Counted from the stretch's first letter, positions 45,318 to 55,390 are shown. The stretch is 64,000 nucleotides of DNA from M0108 sp937862735 (GCA_937862735.1 CALMDH010000330.1:1-64000), one strand, 5' to 3'. The notes: generated by a model from the sequence alone, not told the origin. Made by a program: numbers and translations.

Positions 45318-46578
45318 AACTGGGCTCCTGATGGAGCATCTCGGGGGTGACCAGGGTCACGCCGCCGTCGGTGACATGGAAGCCCCGGGCGCGGTCCTGG
45401 CCCGAGTCATGGCCGATCACCAGCCCCTCGGGGAGGCGACAGCCGCGATCGATGACGGTGTAGCGCAGCCGGCAATTGCGGCCCACGTCCACGTCCGGCA
45501 GGATCACCGAGTCCTGGACGTAGGCGTAGGAGTTGACGCGGACATTGGAGAAGAGCAGGGAGTGGCGGACTACGGCGCCGGAGATGATGCAGCCCCCGGA
45601 GACCATGGAGTCCACCGCCATGCCACGGCGGTCCTCGTCGTCGAAGACGAACTTGGCGGGGGGCAGTTGTTCCTGATAGGTCCAGATGGGCCAGGAGGCG
45701 TCATAGAGATTGAGGGGCGGGGTCACGCCGATCAGCTCCAGATTGGCCTGCCAGAAGGCGTCGACGGTGCCCACGTCCCGCCAATAGGCCTGCTCACCAC
45801 TGCGGACATCGCGGAAGGGGTAGGCCAGGACCCGGTATTTCTCGATGACCCCCGGGATGATGTCCTTGCCGAAGTCGTGGCTGGAGGCGGGGCTGTCCGC
45901 ATCGCGGATCAGCTGCTCGTAGAGAAAGCCCCGGTTGAAGACATAGATCCCCATCGAGGCCAGGGCCACCCCGGGGCGACCCGGTATGGGGTCCGGCTGG
46001 TCCGGTTTTTCGACGAAGCGCCGCACCCGGCCATCCTCGTCCGCGGACATGACACCAAATTCACGCGCCTTGCCGAGATCCACCTCCAGGCACCCCACGG
46101 TCATGTCGGCGCCGGACTCGACGTGCTGGGCGATCATGGCCCCATAGTCCATTTTATAGATGTGATCGCCCGCCAGGATGAGGATGTAGTCCGGGTTATG
46201 GGCGCGGATGATGTCCAGGTTCTGGAAGACGGCGTCGGCGGTACCGGCGTACCAGGAGGTCTCGGTGATCCGCTGTTGAGCCGGCCAGAGCTCCACGAAC
46301 TCGCCGAATTCGCCCCGCAGGAAACCCCACCCCTTCTGGATGTGAAGGATGAGGGAGTGGGACTTGTACTGGGTGAGGACGCCGATGCGGCGAATCCCGG
46401 AGTTGATGCAGTTGGACAGGGGGAAATCGACGATCCGGAATTTGCCGCCAAAGGGCACGGCGGGCTTGGAGCGCCACTTGGTCAGGTCATGGAGACGGGA
46501 GCCCCGGCCACCGGCCAGGATCAGGGCCAGGGTGTTGCGGGTAAGGCGACTGACGAAACGTAGGCTTGCATCCGGCAT
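45307..46578 (-). CDS. glgC: Glucose-1-phosphate adenylyltransferase
   Basis: GlgC makes ADP-glucose, the donor for glycogen synthesis. The 423-residue protein has the nucleotide motif LILAGGRGSRLHDLTKWRSKPAVPFGGKFRIVDFPLSNCINSG. YILILAGDHIYKMDY follows, then a C-terminal left-handed beta-helix (DSMVSGGCIISGAVVRHSLLFSNVRV). Sequence and length fit the bacterial allosteric type. It is divergent from glgB and overlapped by the GH57 gene, forming a glycogen locus. Confidence 0.96.
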   Translation of the reverse strand: MPDASLRFVSRLTRNTLALILAGGRGSRLHDLTKWRSKPAVPFGGKFRIVDFPLSNCINSGIRRIGVLTQYKSHSLILHIQKGWGFLRGEFGEFVELWPAQQRITETSWYAGTADAVFQNLDIIRAHNPDYILILAGDHIYKMDYGAMIAQHVESGADMTVGCLEVDLGKAREFGVMSADEDGRVRRFVEKPDQPDPIPGRPGVALASMGIYVFNRGFLYEQLIRDADSPASSHDFGKDIIPGVIEKYRVLAYPFRDVRSGEQAYWRDVGTVDAFWQANLELIGVTPPLNLYDASWPIWTYQEQLPPAKFVFDDEDRRGMAVDSMVSGGCIISGAVVRHSLLFSNVRVNSYAYVQDSVILPDVDVGRNCRLRYTVIDRGCRLPEGLVIGHDSGQDRARGFHVTDGGVTLVTPEMLHQEPSYVR

Positions 46579-46907
46579 GGGATACCCCTTTGACGATGGT
46601 TTTCCTGGTTCGGGTAAGATCAGGTCAGGTCAATGCGCGCGATCAAAAATGCGGATCCGGTTCGGTATTCCCGCTCCTCCCTGGCCCTAGCGTGACCGAG
46701 ATGCCGCCGCTGGAACCTCAGGGTACGTCGCAACCAGGCAGGCCGATAGGCGACGGCGTAACAGCCCCCTTCCTCACGCCCGTCATTGCGCGGATGGTCT
46801 CGCTGTTGGCTATTGGAGGCTGGCGGCTGGCAAACCCTGATAGGGCCTTATGGTACCATTTTCCCCCGTTGCGCCACCGCACCCCGCCGTACAGGAGAGA
46901 GGCTGTC
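46579..46907. other. Divergent glgC-glgB spacer
   Basis: The 329 bases hold no gene. Both genes need promoters here. I see only weak AT-rich patches (GATCAAAAATGCGGATC near 46641; GGTACCATTTTCC near 46850). CAGGAGAGAG at 46892 is the glgB ribosome-binding site. Confidence 0.5.
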
Positions 46908-49160
46908 ATGACCACCGGATCCACCCCCGCCCCCCAACTCCCCGAGCCACTCCTGCGCATCATCGAAGCCCGCCACCACGACCCCTTCGACGTCCTGGGG
47001 CGGCATATCGACAACGGCCTGTGCAGCCTGCGGCTCTTCCTGCCCAAGGCCGAGCGGGTCCGGGTGGCCGGCACCACGCTCGAGGTACCCCGCATCGCGG
47101 GCACGGACCTCTTCGTCTGGGAGGGCGACCCCGCCCTGGTGCCGCCGGGCTACCAGATCGATTGGACCGATGCCCAAGGCCAGATTCACCGCCTGATCGA
47201 CCCCTACGCCTTTCCTCCACAGCTCGCGGACTTCGACCTGCACCTCTTCGGCGAGGGCCGGCACTGGCACGCCTACCGCTTCCTGGGCGCCCACCCCCGC
47301 ACCGTCACCGGTGTCCCGGGCATGCACTTCGCCGTCTGGGCCCCCAACGCCCAGCGCGTCAGCGTGGTCGGTGACTTCAACGCCTGGGATGGCCGGGTCC
47401 ACCCCATGCGCGCCCGCGGCGGGTCCGGGGTCTGGGAGCTGTTCCTCCCTGGGATCGGCCCGGGGGAACTCTACAAATTCGAGGTCCGCGACCAATACGG
47501 CCACGCCCACGTCAAGATCGACCCCTACGCCTTCGCCTTCCAGGTCCGTCCGGAGAATGCCTGCATCACCCAGCCCGAGCCCGATTACGTCTGGGGTGAC
47601 ACCGACTGGCTGGCGGCCCGCGCCCAGGCCGACTGGAACCACCAGCCCCTGGCGGTCTATGAGGTCCATCTCGGTTCCTGGCAGCGCAGCGCCGACGGTG
47701 AGTTCCTCGGGTATCGGGAGATCGCCCGCCGCCTGGCGACCTACGTCAAGGAGGCGGGCTTCACCCATATCGAGCTGCTGCCCATCACCGAGCACCCCCT
47801 GGACGCCTCCTGGGGCTACCAGACCACGGGCTACTTCGCCCCCACCAGCCGTTTTGGTTCACCGGACGACTTCCGCTGGTTCGTCGACCATCTGCACCAG
47901 CAGGGGATCGGCGTCCTCCTCGACTGGGTGCCGGCCCACTTCCCCCGCGACACCTTCGCCCTGGCCCGCTATGACGGCTCGGCCCTCTACGAGCACGAGG
48001 ACCCACGGCTGGGGGAGCACAAGGACTGGGGGACCCTGATCTTCAACTTCGGACGGCACGAGGTGAAAAACTTCCTGCTCTCCAGCGCGCTCTTCTGGCT
48101 GGAGGAGTTCCACCTGGACGGCCTGCGCGTCGACGCCGTCGCCTCCATGCTCTATCTGGACTATTCCCGCAACGCCGGCGAATGGCTGCCCAACAAGTTC
48201 GGCGGCAACGAGAACCTGGAGGCGGTGGACTTCCTGCGGCAGCTCAACGAGGTCACCCACGGCCAGCACCCCGGCACCCTCATGATCGCCGAGGAATCCA
48301 CCGCCTGGCCGGCGGTGTCACGGCCAACCTTCGCCGGGGGCCTGGGCTTCAGCATGAAGTGGAACATGGGCTGGATGCACGACACCCTGGCCTACTTCTC
48401 CAAGGACCCGATCTATCGGCATTACCACCACGACATGCTGACCTTCGGGCTGCTCTACGCCTTCACCGAAAACTTCGTCCTGCCCTTCTCCCACGACGAG
48501 GTGGTCCACGGCAAGAAGTCCATCCTCGACCGCATGCCCGGTGATGGCTGGCGCAAATTCGCCGGGCTGCGCCTGCTCTACACCTTCATGTTCAGCTACC
48601 CGGGCAAGAAGCTGCTGTTCCAGGGCTGCGAGTTCGGGCAGGGGCGGGAGTGGGACTTCGCCGCCGAGCTGGACTGGTACCTGCTGGAGCGAGAACCCCA
48701 CCAGGGGGTGCAGCGGCTGGTGGCGGACCTCAACCGCCTCTACCGCACCCAGCGCGCACTCTATGACCTGGACTTCCAGGACAGCGGCTTCGAGTGGATC
48801 GACTGCCACGATGCCTCCCAGTCCGTGCTCAGTTACCTGCGCAAGGATCGGGAGGGCCAGGCAAGCGTGGCGGCCGTCTTCAACTTCACCCCGGTGCCGC
48901 GGGCCGGCTACCGCCTAGGGGTACCCGCGCCCGGTTACTACCGCGAGGCGCTGAATTCCGACGCCGAGATCTACGGCGGCAGTTCCTTTGGCGAGCGCAA
49001 GGGGGGGGCTTCCGAGGCCATCGAGTGGATGGGGCGGCCCCATTCCCTCCTCCTCGACCTGCCCCCACTGGCCGGGGTCATCCTCGTCCAGGACCCTTAT
49101 CCGGAGGCCCTGGAACCGCCGACGGCGGGTGACGAGGCCCTGGACGCCGACGCCCAATAG
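46908..49160 (+). CDS. glgB: 1,4-alpha-glucan branching enzyme (GH13)
   Basis: GlgB introduces alpha-1,6 branches into glycogen. The 750-residue protein has two N-terminal beta-sandwich modules (RHHDPFDVLGRH; FAVWAPNAQRVSVVGDFNAWDGRVHPM). The GH13 barrel has nucleophile Asp in DGLRVDAVASMLYLDYSR, acid Glu in MIAEESTAWP and Asp in FSHDEVVHGKKS. The ATG at 46908 follows CAGGAGAG; the open frame upstream lacks family sequence. Length is typical for the long GlgB type. Confidence 0.96.
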   Translation: MTTGSTPAPQLPEPLLRIIEARHHDPFDVLGRHIDNGLCSLRLFLPKAERVRVAGTTLEVPRIAGTDLFVWEGDPALVPPGYQIDWTDAQGQIHRLIDPYAFPPQLADFDLHLFGEGRHWHAYRFLGAHPRTVTGVPGMHFAVWAPNAQRVSVVGDFNAWDGRVHPMRARGGSGVWELFLPGIGPGELYKFEVRDQYGHAHVKIDPYAFAFQVRPENACITQPEPDYVWGDTDWLAARAQADWNHQPLAVYEVHLGSWQRSADGEFLGYREIARRLATYVKEAGFTHIELLPITEHPLDASWGYQTTGYFAPTSRFGSPDDFRWFVDHLHQQGIGVLLDWVPAHFPRDTFALARYDGSALYEHEDPRLGEHKDWGTLIFNFGRHEVKNFLLSSALFWLEEFHLDGLRVDAVASMLYLDYSRNAGEWLPNKFGGNENLEAVDFLRQLNEVTHGQHPGTLMIAEESTAWPAVSRPTFAGGLGFSMKWNMGWMHDTLAYFSKDPIYRHYHHDMLTFGLLYAFTENFVLPFSHDEVVHGKKSILDRMPGDGWRKFAGLRLLYTFMFSYPGKKLLFQGCEFGQGREWDFAAELDWYLLEREPHQGVQRLVADLNRLYRTQRALYDLDFQDSGFEWIDCHDASQSVLSYLRKDREGQASVAAVFNFTPVPRAGYRLGVPAPGYYREALNSDAEIYGGSSFGERKGGASEAIEWMGRPHSLLLDLPPLAGVILVQDPYPEALEPPTAGDEALDADAQ

Positions 49161-49340
49161 GAGAGGTTCCCTTTCCTGGTTCCCGATTCGCGCCTTGTTG
49201 GGCTTTCATCATCTGGGAATCAGCCCTTGGGGGGCCTCGCGATCCGGAAACCAACTGATGGATGCTGTCTGAGAGGACCCTCGCCCGCCACCCCGAGCGG
49301 AAGGGGTGGCGACACGATCAGGGTAAATGGCGCGTCAAGC

Positions 49341-49442
49341 GTTCACCGCCCCCAGCCGCCTGGGCTGGCATAGTAAGCGCAACCCGCTGATTACCTTACC
49401 CCTCCCTACGGTTGGGGAGGGTTAGGGTGAGGGGGTCGAAAC
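49341..49442 (+). repeat. Dispersed element A, copy 3
   Basis: This 102-base copy starts GTTCACCGCCCCCAGCC and ends GAGGGGGTCGAAAC. It contains CCTGGGCTGGCATAG, AACCCGCTGATTAC and the hairpin CCTCCC...GGGGAGGG. It lies between the convergent glgB and hemerythrin genes, filling a third of that 313-base gap. The rest (49161-49340) holds nothing I recognise. Confidence 0.75.
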
Positions 49443-49473
49443 GGTTACAGCCGCGCGCGCCGCGCGCCGCGCC

Positions 49474-50022
49474 TCAGCCACGGACCTGGGATGTCAGATG
49501 CTGGACGAGGGTGCGGATGCGCTGCAGATCCGTCTCGCTCAGGCGCGGGTCGATGGTCCGCGCCACCTCTTCCTTGATCGCCGCCCAATCCGCCTCCTTC
49601 AGCACCTGGCGCGCCAGGGGAAAGGCCTCGGTCTCCTCCAGATTGAGGTGATGGCGCAGGGTGGTGACCATCTCCCGACCATAGGCCTCGACCTGATCGC
49701 GGCGCTGGACCTCGCCATTGACCACGCCCTCCACGGCCTGGCGGAAATTGCGGGTCATCTCATTGAGGGCCTCGTGCTGGCGGGTCAGGACATCGAGGTA
49801 AGGCTGATTTTGACCCGCCAGGCGGAGGTGCTCGCGGATTACCTCCTCGACCGGGTGATGGATCTGATCGGAATACTCCTCCATGTACTGCAGGAGTTCG
49901 CTGAGGATTTCATAATCCGGCTCCTGGCCGCGATGGAACATGGCGAGAATGTCGTCCAAAAGATCCAGCAACTTGCTGATTTGCTTGTGCTCCTGATGGA
50001 GGCGATCAAGAATTTGCGTCAT
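49474..50022 (-). CDS. Hemerythrin-domain protein
   Basis: The 182-residue protein is a four-helix hemerythrin-like (HHE) domain. Iron-ligand motifs are HQEHKQ near residue 9, HHPVEEV near 55, HEALNEM near 83 and HHLNLEETEAFPLA near 123. These proteins bind non-heme di-iron and sense or carry O2 or NO. AGAGGAT precedes the ATG. No signal peptide or extra domain is present. A role in O2/NO protection would fit the facultative lifestyle, but it is inference. Confidence 0.88.
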   Translation of the reverse strand: MTQILDRLHQEHKQISKLLDLLDDILAMFHRGQEPDYEILSELLQYMEEYSDQIHHPVEEVIREHLRLAGQNQPYLDVLTRQHEALNEMTRNFRQAVEGVVNGEVQRRDQVEAYGREMVTTLRHHLNLEETEAFPLARQVLKEADWAAIKEEVARTIDPRLSETDLQRIRTLVQHLTSQVRG

Positions 50023-50420
50023 GGGTCATGATCCTCTTGGCGTGGATGGAGGCCCTTACAACTCGGCCGGCGTCAAAAAAACGGGGGTGATCCGATCCCG
50101 GTGCGGCCCGGCCCCGGGCAACCGTTGGCCATCCGTCCGGGCCAACCGCGGGTGACACGGCCCATGTTCAGGGCAACCATCAGGCAACCGGTCGGCATCA
50201 CCCACCATACCCATCGCCGATCACTTGACCGTCTTCCCGGATCGGCCAAAAACCGCAGGGCGATGGGTAGAGTTTGCGGCTAGTATGGCATAGACGGGGA
50301 CCGATCACGCCAATCCCCACCCCCGCCACCTGAACTCGCCAAATTGCCTCACCACCTGGGCTCGCCATCTGGGCTTACCCACTCGGCTAACACCGGCCTC
50401 TTGGAAACCATCCAGCCCTG
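50023..50420. other. Intergenic region without a gene
   Basis: The gap to the next gene is 486 bases and ends with repeat B copy 3. The stretch 50330-50400 repeats CACCTG-CTCGCCA-like units. The hemerythrin promoter should lie near 50030-50090, but no clear hexamers are visible. No coding pattern is seen. Confidence 0.5.
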
Positions 50421-50505
50421 GTTTCCCGAATTGAGCGCGTCGTCTCCCAAGGAACGGTTCGTCCCGAGGAATGGCTCGGCAACTGGAAAATAGACGCTTT
50501 CCTTA
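50421..50505 (+). repeat. Dispersed repeat B, copy 3
   Basis: It starts GTTTCCCGAATTGAG and ends CTCGGCAACTGGAAAATAGA followed by CGCTTTCC. This matches copy 1 at both ends (CCCGGATTGAG; GAAAATGGACGCTTTC), while the middle is longer. It lies at the 3' end of the potassium channel gene. Confidence 0.45.
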
Positions 50506-50508
50506 CTC

Positions 50509-52245
50509 TTAACCCCGACCCGTGACGGAGTGAGTCTCCTTGGCTGCCCCGCGACGGAAGAGCCAGCGCCAGATCAGACCTTCCGGCGGGCTGGCGCCGT
50601 CCAGGACATAGTTTAGGGCATGGAAGTTCTGTAACGTCCAGCCGAGGCGCGAACGACTGAGGGAACAGCCGCAGAGCAGGAGCCGGTCGCCACCCCGCAA
50701 CCGGCGCCCCCCATCGGGGATGACCTCCCGCGCCTCGCCCTGCACCAGGAGCAAGGGAATGATGGACAGGGGCCGCTCGCGGTCGTGGGGGTCCCGCAGC
50801 AGGTCCCCCAGGGTCAGGAACCCGCCTTGGCTGATCAGGGTATGGACGGCGTACGCCTCCTCCTCATCGATCAGGACCTCCCACACGGCGGGTACCTGAT
50901 CCTGCACCATGGCGACGATGCGGCTGACCAGTTGACAGCACCAGGCATCGTCATAGCCCTGAATCAAGTGCTCGAATTCCGTCAACAGGGGGGTGACGAG
51001 GAGCACGCGGATACGTTCGGCGATGATGCTGCTGGGATGCATGACGATGTCGGCGCCCACGGCCTGGAACAGTTCCTCGTTGTCCCGGTGATTCTCCCGC
51101 ACCACGATAAAGAGGTCGGGATTGAGGGCGCGGGCCGTCATGACGATCGAGAGGTTGTTGGCATCGTCGTGGGTGCCCACCACCAGTCCCACCGCCTGAC
51201 GCACCCCCGCCTCCTCCAGGGTCCGGACCTCGGTGCCCCAACCCAGGACGAGGGGCAGACCCTCAGGGTAGCCCGTCCGTTCCGGCGCCGCTTCCACGAC
51301 CACCAATTGCAAGCCCCGGGCGCTGAGATTGGTGGCGATGGCCTTGCCGAAGCGCCCGTAACCGCAGAGGATCCACAGCCCCCGGGCGGGCGGAAAGAGG
51401 GGTTCCTTGAGGGGGTCACCCTGCAGCCCCGACAGCCAATCGCGCAGCAAGGTCAGGCCCGGGGCGGCGACGGCCATGGCCAGGTAGGCACCGAATATGT
51501 CGAAGGGGTCAAAGATGTAATTGGTGCCGAAGGAGGCCATGTTGGCCTCGACCTCATGGGAATCGGCGCGGCAGATGACCTTGACCTCCGGATGCATCAG
51601 CTTGGCGGCGATGGCGATCTTGAGATTGGTCTCGTTGACGTCGGTCAGCGCCACCACCGCGGCGCAGCGGGGGTGCTTGAGACCCGCCTCCAGCAGATGG
51701 CGGGGGCGGCGGGCGTCACCGCACAGGGCGGGGACGTACTCCCGCAGATTCTCGAGCTGCAACAGATCCACCCGCTCCTCGCGCAGGTCGATGACCACGG
51801 CATGGCGGTTACCCTCGGTGATGGCGCGCACCAGGGCCCCGCCGGTCTCCCCATAGCCGCAGACCAGATAGAAAGGCTCCCGCATGCGCCGGATACGCCG
51901 CGCGAAGCGCAATTCCGCCAGGGAGTTCTGAAAGGTCTTGTCCTGCAGCAGGGCGATGAGGGTGCCAATGGAATAGAACCAGGCGACCACCGACAGATAG
52001 ATGCCCAGGGTGACCCAGAGGCGCTGGGCATCGCTGAAGGCATAGGGGATCTCGCCGAAGCCGATGGTGGTGGCGGTGTAACTGAAGAAGTAGAAGGCGT
52101 GGAAGAAGTCCATGTGCCAGAGGTTGCCCTCGGCATCCTGCCCCGGGATCAGCACCAGCCCCATCACCCCGACGGCGTAGATGGCGATGAGGACGATCAG
52201 GGGGGCGCGCATGCGCCGGAAGATCAGGAAGGCGACGTTATCCAT
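50509..52245 (-). CDS. Potassium channel with two RCK/TrkA-N domains
   Basis: This 578-residue protein has two membrane helices around a pore with selectivity filter TIGFGE (residues 60-65, in SYTATTIGFGEIPYAF). Two RCK NAD-binding domains follow: FYLVCGYGETGGALVRAI and LWILCGYGRFGKAIATNL. Such channels are gated by ligands bound at the RCK ring. A GFG rather than GYG filter is a known variant. The ATG at 52245 is the first family-like start. The upstream DUF6394 gene ends 32 bases before, suggesting an operon. Confidence 0.9.
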   Translation of the reverse strand: MDNVAFLIFRRMRAPLIVLIAIYAVGVMGLVLIPGQDAEGNLWHMDFFHAFYFFSYTATTIGFGEIPYAFSDAQRLWVTLGIYLSVVAWFYSIGTLIALLQDKTFQNSLAELRFARRIRRMREPFYLVCGYGETGGALVRAITEGNRHAVVIDLREERVDLLQLENLREYVPALCGDARRPRHLLEAGLKHPRCAAVVALTDVNETNLKIAIAAKLMHPEVKVICRADSHEVEANMASFGTNYIFDPFDIFGAYLAMAVAAPGLTLLRDWLSGLQGDPLKEPLFPPARGLWILCGYGRFGKAIATNLSARGLQLVVVEAAPERTGYPEGLPLVLGWGTEVRTLEEAGVRQAVGLVVGTHDDANNLSIVMTARALNPDLFIVVRENHRDNEELFQAVGADIVMHPSSIIAERIRVLLVTPLLTEFEHLIQGYDDAWCCQLVSRIVAMVQDQVPAVWEVLIDEEEAYAVHTLISQGGFLTLGDLLRDPHDRERPLSIIPLLLVQGEAREVIPDGGRRLRGGDRLLLCGCSLSRSRLGWTLQNFHALNYVLDGASPPEGLIWRWLFRRGAAKETHSVTGRG

Positions 52246-52277
52246 GGCCAGGACGCCAGCGACCCCGTACCGCCACG

Positions 52278-52661
52278 TCAGCGCCGCAACATGACCGTCT
52301 CGATCACCAGCAGCACCACCGAGATGACATTGGCGATCATGGCGCCGCCACTCAGGGAGACGATGCTGGCCATCACGGCGGGAGTCAGCCCTTCCTGGGA
52401 GACATGGACCGCCATCGCCCAAACGATGACGGCGGCGATGAGCTGCAGCATGGCCGCTAGACTGGTGGCCAGGAGTACGGCCCCCAACTGGGTGCGGTCA
52501 CCGAATTTGAGCACGGTGGCAATGGCGTTCACCACCAGGGTGGCGAAGAGCTCCCAGACCTGGTGATGTTCCGGATTGTCCAGATCACCAATGAAAAACC
52601 CGAAGTTGAGGGTCAGCGAAAGGACGATGAAAAAGCCAAAGACAACCTTTTCCGGATTCAT
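52278..52661 (-). CDS. DUF6394 membrane protein
   Basis: The 127-residue protein MNPEKVVFGFFIVLSLTLNFGFFIGDLDNPEHHQVWELFATLVVNAIATVLKFGDRTQ has four hydrophobic segments and matches DUF6394. The family is associated with potassium channel genes in proteobacteria, as here. It probably forms a membrane partner of the channel encoded 32 bases downstream; this is inference from position. Confidence 0.85.
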   Translation of the reverse strand: MNPEKVVFGFFIVLSLTLNFGFFIGDLDNPEHHQVWELFATLVVNAIATVLKFGDRTQLGAVLLATSLAAMLQLIAAVIVWAMAVHVSQEGLTPAVMASIVSLSGGAMIANVISVVLLVIETVMLRR

Positions 52662-52793
52662 GGCGTAACCTGGGGGCGAACTTGACGGGATCGGCCGCCG
52701 ATCATCTGGGAACCGGTGATGGCCGTGAGATAGATAGCTGGTGGATTATCGGCCCGCCTCCGCCGCGGGTAAAGCCTCCTCTGAAGCCTCCTC

Positions 52794-55379
52794 TCAGGCA
52801 AAATCCAGGACGACGCGCCACTGTTCATCCAGGCGGAGCCGGGCATCGAGCTGGACACCGGAGGCCGCGGTGAAACCCCGGATCAGGCCGGTGCGACCGG
52901 TGGCGATCAGTTCTCCGATCTGCCCGACGGTCAGTTCGCGTCCTGCCACCTCCTTCCACACCACGAAGTCGCAGCCTTCGCGGTAGCGGTCACAGCCGTA
53001 ACCCCGACGCCCAACGATGATCTGGCCGCGCCCACACTTAGGGCAGGTTAGGGGGCCGAGGCCACCGGTCTTGTCCGCGGTGTCCCGCCGGCAGCCATTC
53101 CCCGCCGATTGCTGACCCATCCTTTGGTCTGCTATCTGGGAGCCCTGCGGACTTGCCGGCTGTACCCTCGTCTGGTTCGCCTGCCGACTCGCCTGCTGTA
53201 TGTTTCTCTTATTCGCCTGCTGACGTGCTCTCTGATCCGCCCTTTTACCTACCTCCTGACGCGTCTGCTGAACTTTCTGCCGACCCGCCGGGGGCCGCGC
53301 GGGCACAGCCGGCAAACGGGGCAAGGCCTGCCCCTGGCCCAGGGTCGGGATCAGCCCCCGCACCCAGGCGACGATATCGCGGTAGAAATCCTCCGCCGCG
53401 GCCTGCCCCCGCTCGATATCCTTCAGCCGTTGCTCCCATTGCGCGGTCAGCTCCGGACTGCGCAGGGGTTCGGCAACCAGCCCGATCAGGGCCTGGCCCT
53501 TGGGGGTGGCCCGCAACTGCTTGCGCTGACGCTCCACGTAGCCGGTGCGGATGAGCTTCTCGATGATCTCGGCCCGCGTCGCCGGCGTGCCCAGGCCCGA
53601 CTCCTTCATGGCGGCGGCGAGGGCGTCGTCCTCGATCTCCCGCCCGGCGTTCTTCATGGCCGCCAGCAGGCTGGCGTCGTCATAGGGCCGGGGAGGCTGG
53701 GTCTCCTTCTCCACCACCTCCAGGCGGCAGACATGGACGATCTGACCGACCGCGAGGGGTGGCAAGGCGCCCTCCTCGTCCGCTGCCTCCTCGAGATTAG
53801 CGGGGGATGGCGACTGACCGTTCGCGCCTCTCCCTTTGTCATCGCCAGCGGCGGGGCGGCGCAAGGCCTCCCCCGCGGCCTGCCCTGCGGCCTGCCCCAC
53901 CGCCCTCCCGCCAATCCTGCCTTCAGTCCTCGCAACAGCTACCCCACCATCTTTTCCGTCTGCCTGCCCCGCGGCTTGACCGGCGGGCTGCCCGGTGGCT
54001 GGGACCGCCGCATGGCCCATGGCCTGCGCTCCAGCCTGCCCGGCAACGGCCTGGCCGGATGCGGAACGCCGGCGCGGGGGCTCGGCGCGCTTCCAGCCAG
54101 GGTCCAGCACCCGGCTGCCACGGGCGAGAAACTCGGCGCCGCCGATATCCAGGATCACCCGCGTCTCCTCCACGGTCTCGTCGGGGAGAAAGACGGCGAC
54201 GAAGCGGGTGGCCACCAGATCGAAGATGCGTCGGGCGCTCTCCGGCAAGCCGGCGGGCGGGCGCTTGCCGGTGGGGAGGATGGCGTGGTGGTCGGTGAGG
54301 CGGGTGTCGTCGACGTAGGCCTTGCCGAGCCTGTGCCCCGCCTCCAGCCGGGCCAGGGCCTCGCCGGCCAGGGGATGCTCCAGGCCGCGGAGGATGGCCG
54401 GCAGGCGGGGGACCAGATCCTCGGGGAGGTGGCGGCTCTCGGTGCGGGGGTAGCTGATGAGCTTATGGGTCTCGTACAGGGCCTGGGCCTGTTCCAGGAC
54501 CTGGGCAGCGGTGAGGCCGAAGCGGCGATTGGCGTCCCGCTGCAGGCTCGTCAGGTCGTACAGGGGCGGCGGGCGATTGTGGCGGACCTTGCGCTCCAGG
54601 CGCGTGACCCGGCCGGTTTCATGCGGGACCAGTTCGCGGTGCAGGCGCTCGGCCTCGGCGCGGGTGTCGATACGGGTCTCGCCGTTCCGGCAGTAGCGTG
54701 CGCGAAAGCCCTCCGCCAGGGTCGCCACCAGTTCGTAGAAGCAGGAAGTCACAAAGCCGGCGATGGCCTGATCCCGGGCCACGATCATCGCCAGGGTCGG
54801 CGTCTGCACCCGGCCGATGGTGCACAGGACGCGATTGTGGACCGTGTAGCCGCGGGTGAGGTTCATGCCCACCAGCCAGTCCGCCTGGGCGCGGGCCCGG
54901 GCCGCCCGGGCCAGGGGATCGAAGGCGCTACCGGGCTGGAGCCGGGCCAGGCCCTCGCGGATCGCCTCGTCGGTCAGGCTGGAGACCCAGAGGCGTTGCA
55001 CCGGCTTGCGGCAGCGGGCGTGCTCATAGATGAGGCGGAAGATGTGCTCCCCCTCGCGGCCGGCATCCGTGGCGCAGATGACGGATGCGGTCTCGGGGGC
55101 GTTGAGCAGTTTCTCAACGATGCGCAGTTGGCTGGCCGTGCGCTCAGCCGTCCGAAACTGCCAGGATTCCGGGATCATGGGTAACTGGGCCAGGGACCAG
55201 CGCGCCGCCCAGGCGCCGCCATAGTCGTCGGGCTCGGCGAAATGGACCAGATGACCCAGGGCCCAGGTGACGCGATAGCCACCCCCCTCCAGATAGCCCT
55301 CCCCCCGGCGCCCGGCGCCCAGGACCCGCGCCAGATCACGGGCGACGCTGGGCTTTTCGGCAAGGACGAGGATGGACAC
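52794..55379 (-). CDS. topB: DNA topoisomerase III, enlarged by low-complexity inserts
   Basis: TopB is a type IA topoisomerase that decatenates single-stranded junctions. The 861-residue protein has the Toprim start ILVLAEKPSVARDLARVLG, the acidic ICATDAGREGEHIFRL, the catalytic Tyr in LISYPRTESRHLPED, and a C-terminal zinc motif CPKCGRGQIIVGRRGYGC. It is about 200 residues longer than typical. Residues ~434-534 form a Gly/Gln/Ala-rich insert of GQAxGQA repeats, and ~697-770 an Arg/Gln/Asn-rich insert before the zinc module. Other domains seem intact, so it should be active. Confidence 0.92.
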   Translation of the reverse strand: MSILVLAEKPSVARDLARVLGAGRRGEGYLEGGGYRVTWALGHLVHFAEPDDYGGAWAARWSLAQLPMIPESWQFRTAERTASQLRIVEKLLNAPETASVICATDAGREGEHIFRLIYEHARCRKPVQRLWVSSLTDEAIREGLARLQPGSAFDPLARAARARAQADWLVGMNLTRGYTVHNRVLCTIGRVQTPTLAMIVARDQAIAGFVTSCFYELVATLAEGFRARYCRNGETRIDTRAEAERLHRELVPHETGRVTRLERKVRHNRPPPLYDLTSLQRDANRRFGLTAAQVLEQAQALYETHKLISYPRTESRHLPEDLVPRLPAILRGLEHPLAGEALARLEAGHRLGKAYVDDTRLTDHHAILPTGKRPPAGLPESARRIFDLVATRFVAVFLPDETVEETRVILDIGGAEFLARGSRVLDPGWKRAEPPRRRSASGQAVAGQAGAQAMGHAAVPATGQPAGQAAGQADGKDGGVAVARTEGRIGGRAVGQAAGQAAGEALRRPAAGDDKGRGANGQSPSPANLEEAADEEGALPPLAVGQIVHVCRLEVVEKETQPPRPYDDASLLAAMKNAGREIEDDALAAAMKESGLGTPATRAEIIEKLIRTGYVERQRKQLRATPKGQALIGLVAEPLRSPELTAQWEQRLKDIERGQAAAEDFYRDIVAWVRGLIPTLGQGQALPRLPAVPARPPAGRQKVQQTRQEVGKRADQRARQQANKRNIQQASRQANQTRVQPASPQGSQIADQRMGQQSAGNGCRRDTADKTGGLGPLTCPKCGRGQIIVGRRGYGCDRYREGCDFVVWKEVAGRELTVGQIGELIATGRTGLIRGFTAASGVQLDARLRLDEQWRVVLDFA

Positions 55380-55390
55380 GGCGGCCGGGT

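Noticed and set aside
50785..52566. 593-codon plus-strand ORF opposite the potassium channel
   Set aside because: Antisense shadow; the minus-strand pore and RCK motifs are unambiguous.
53109..55184. 691-codon plus-strand ORF opposite topB
   Set aside because: It lies fully antisense to TopB, whose Toprim and catalytic motifs are clear; no domain appears in the antisense frame.
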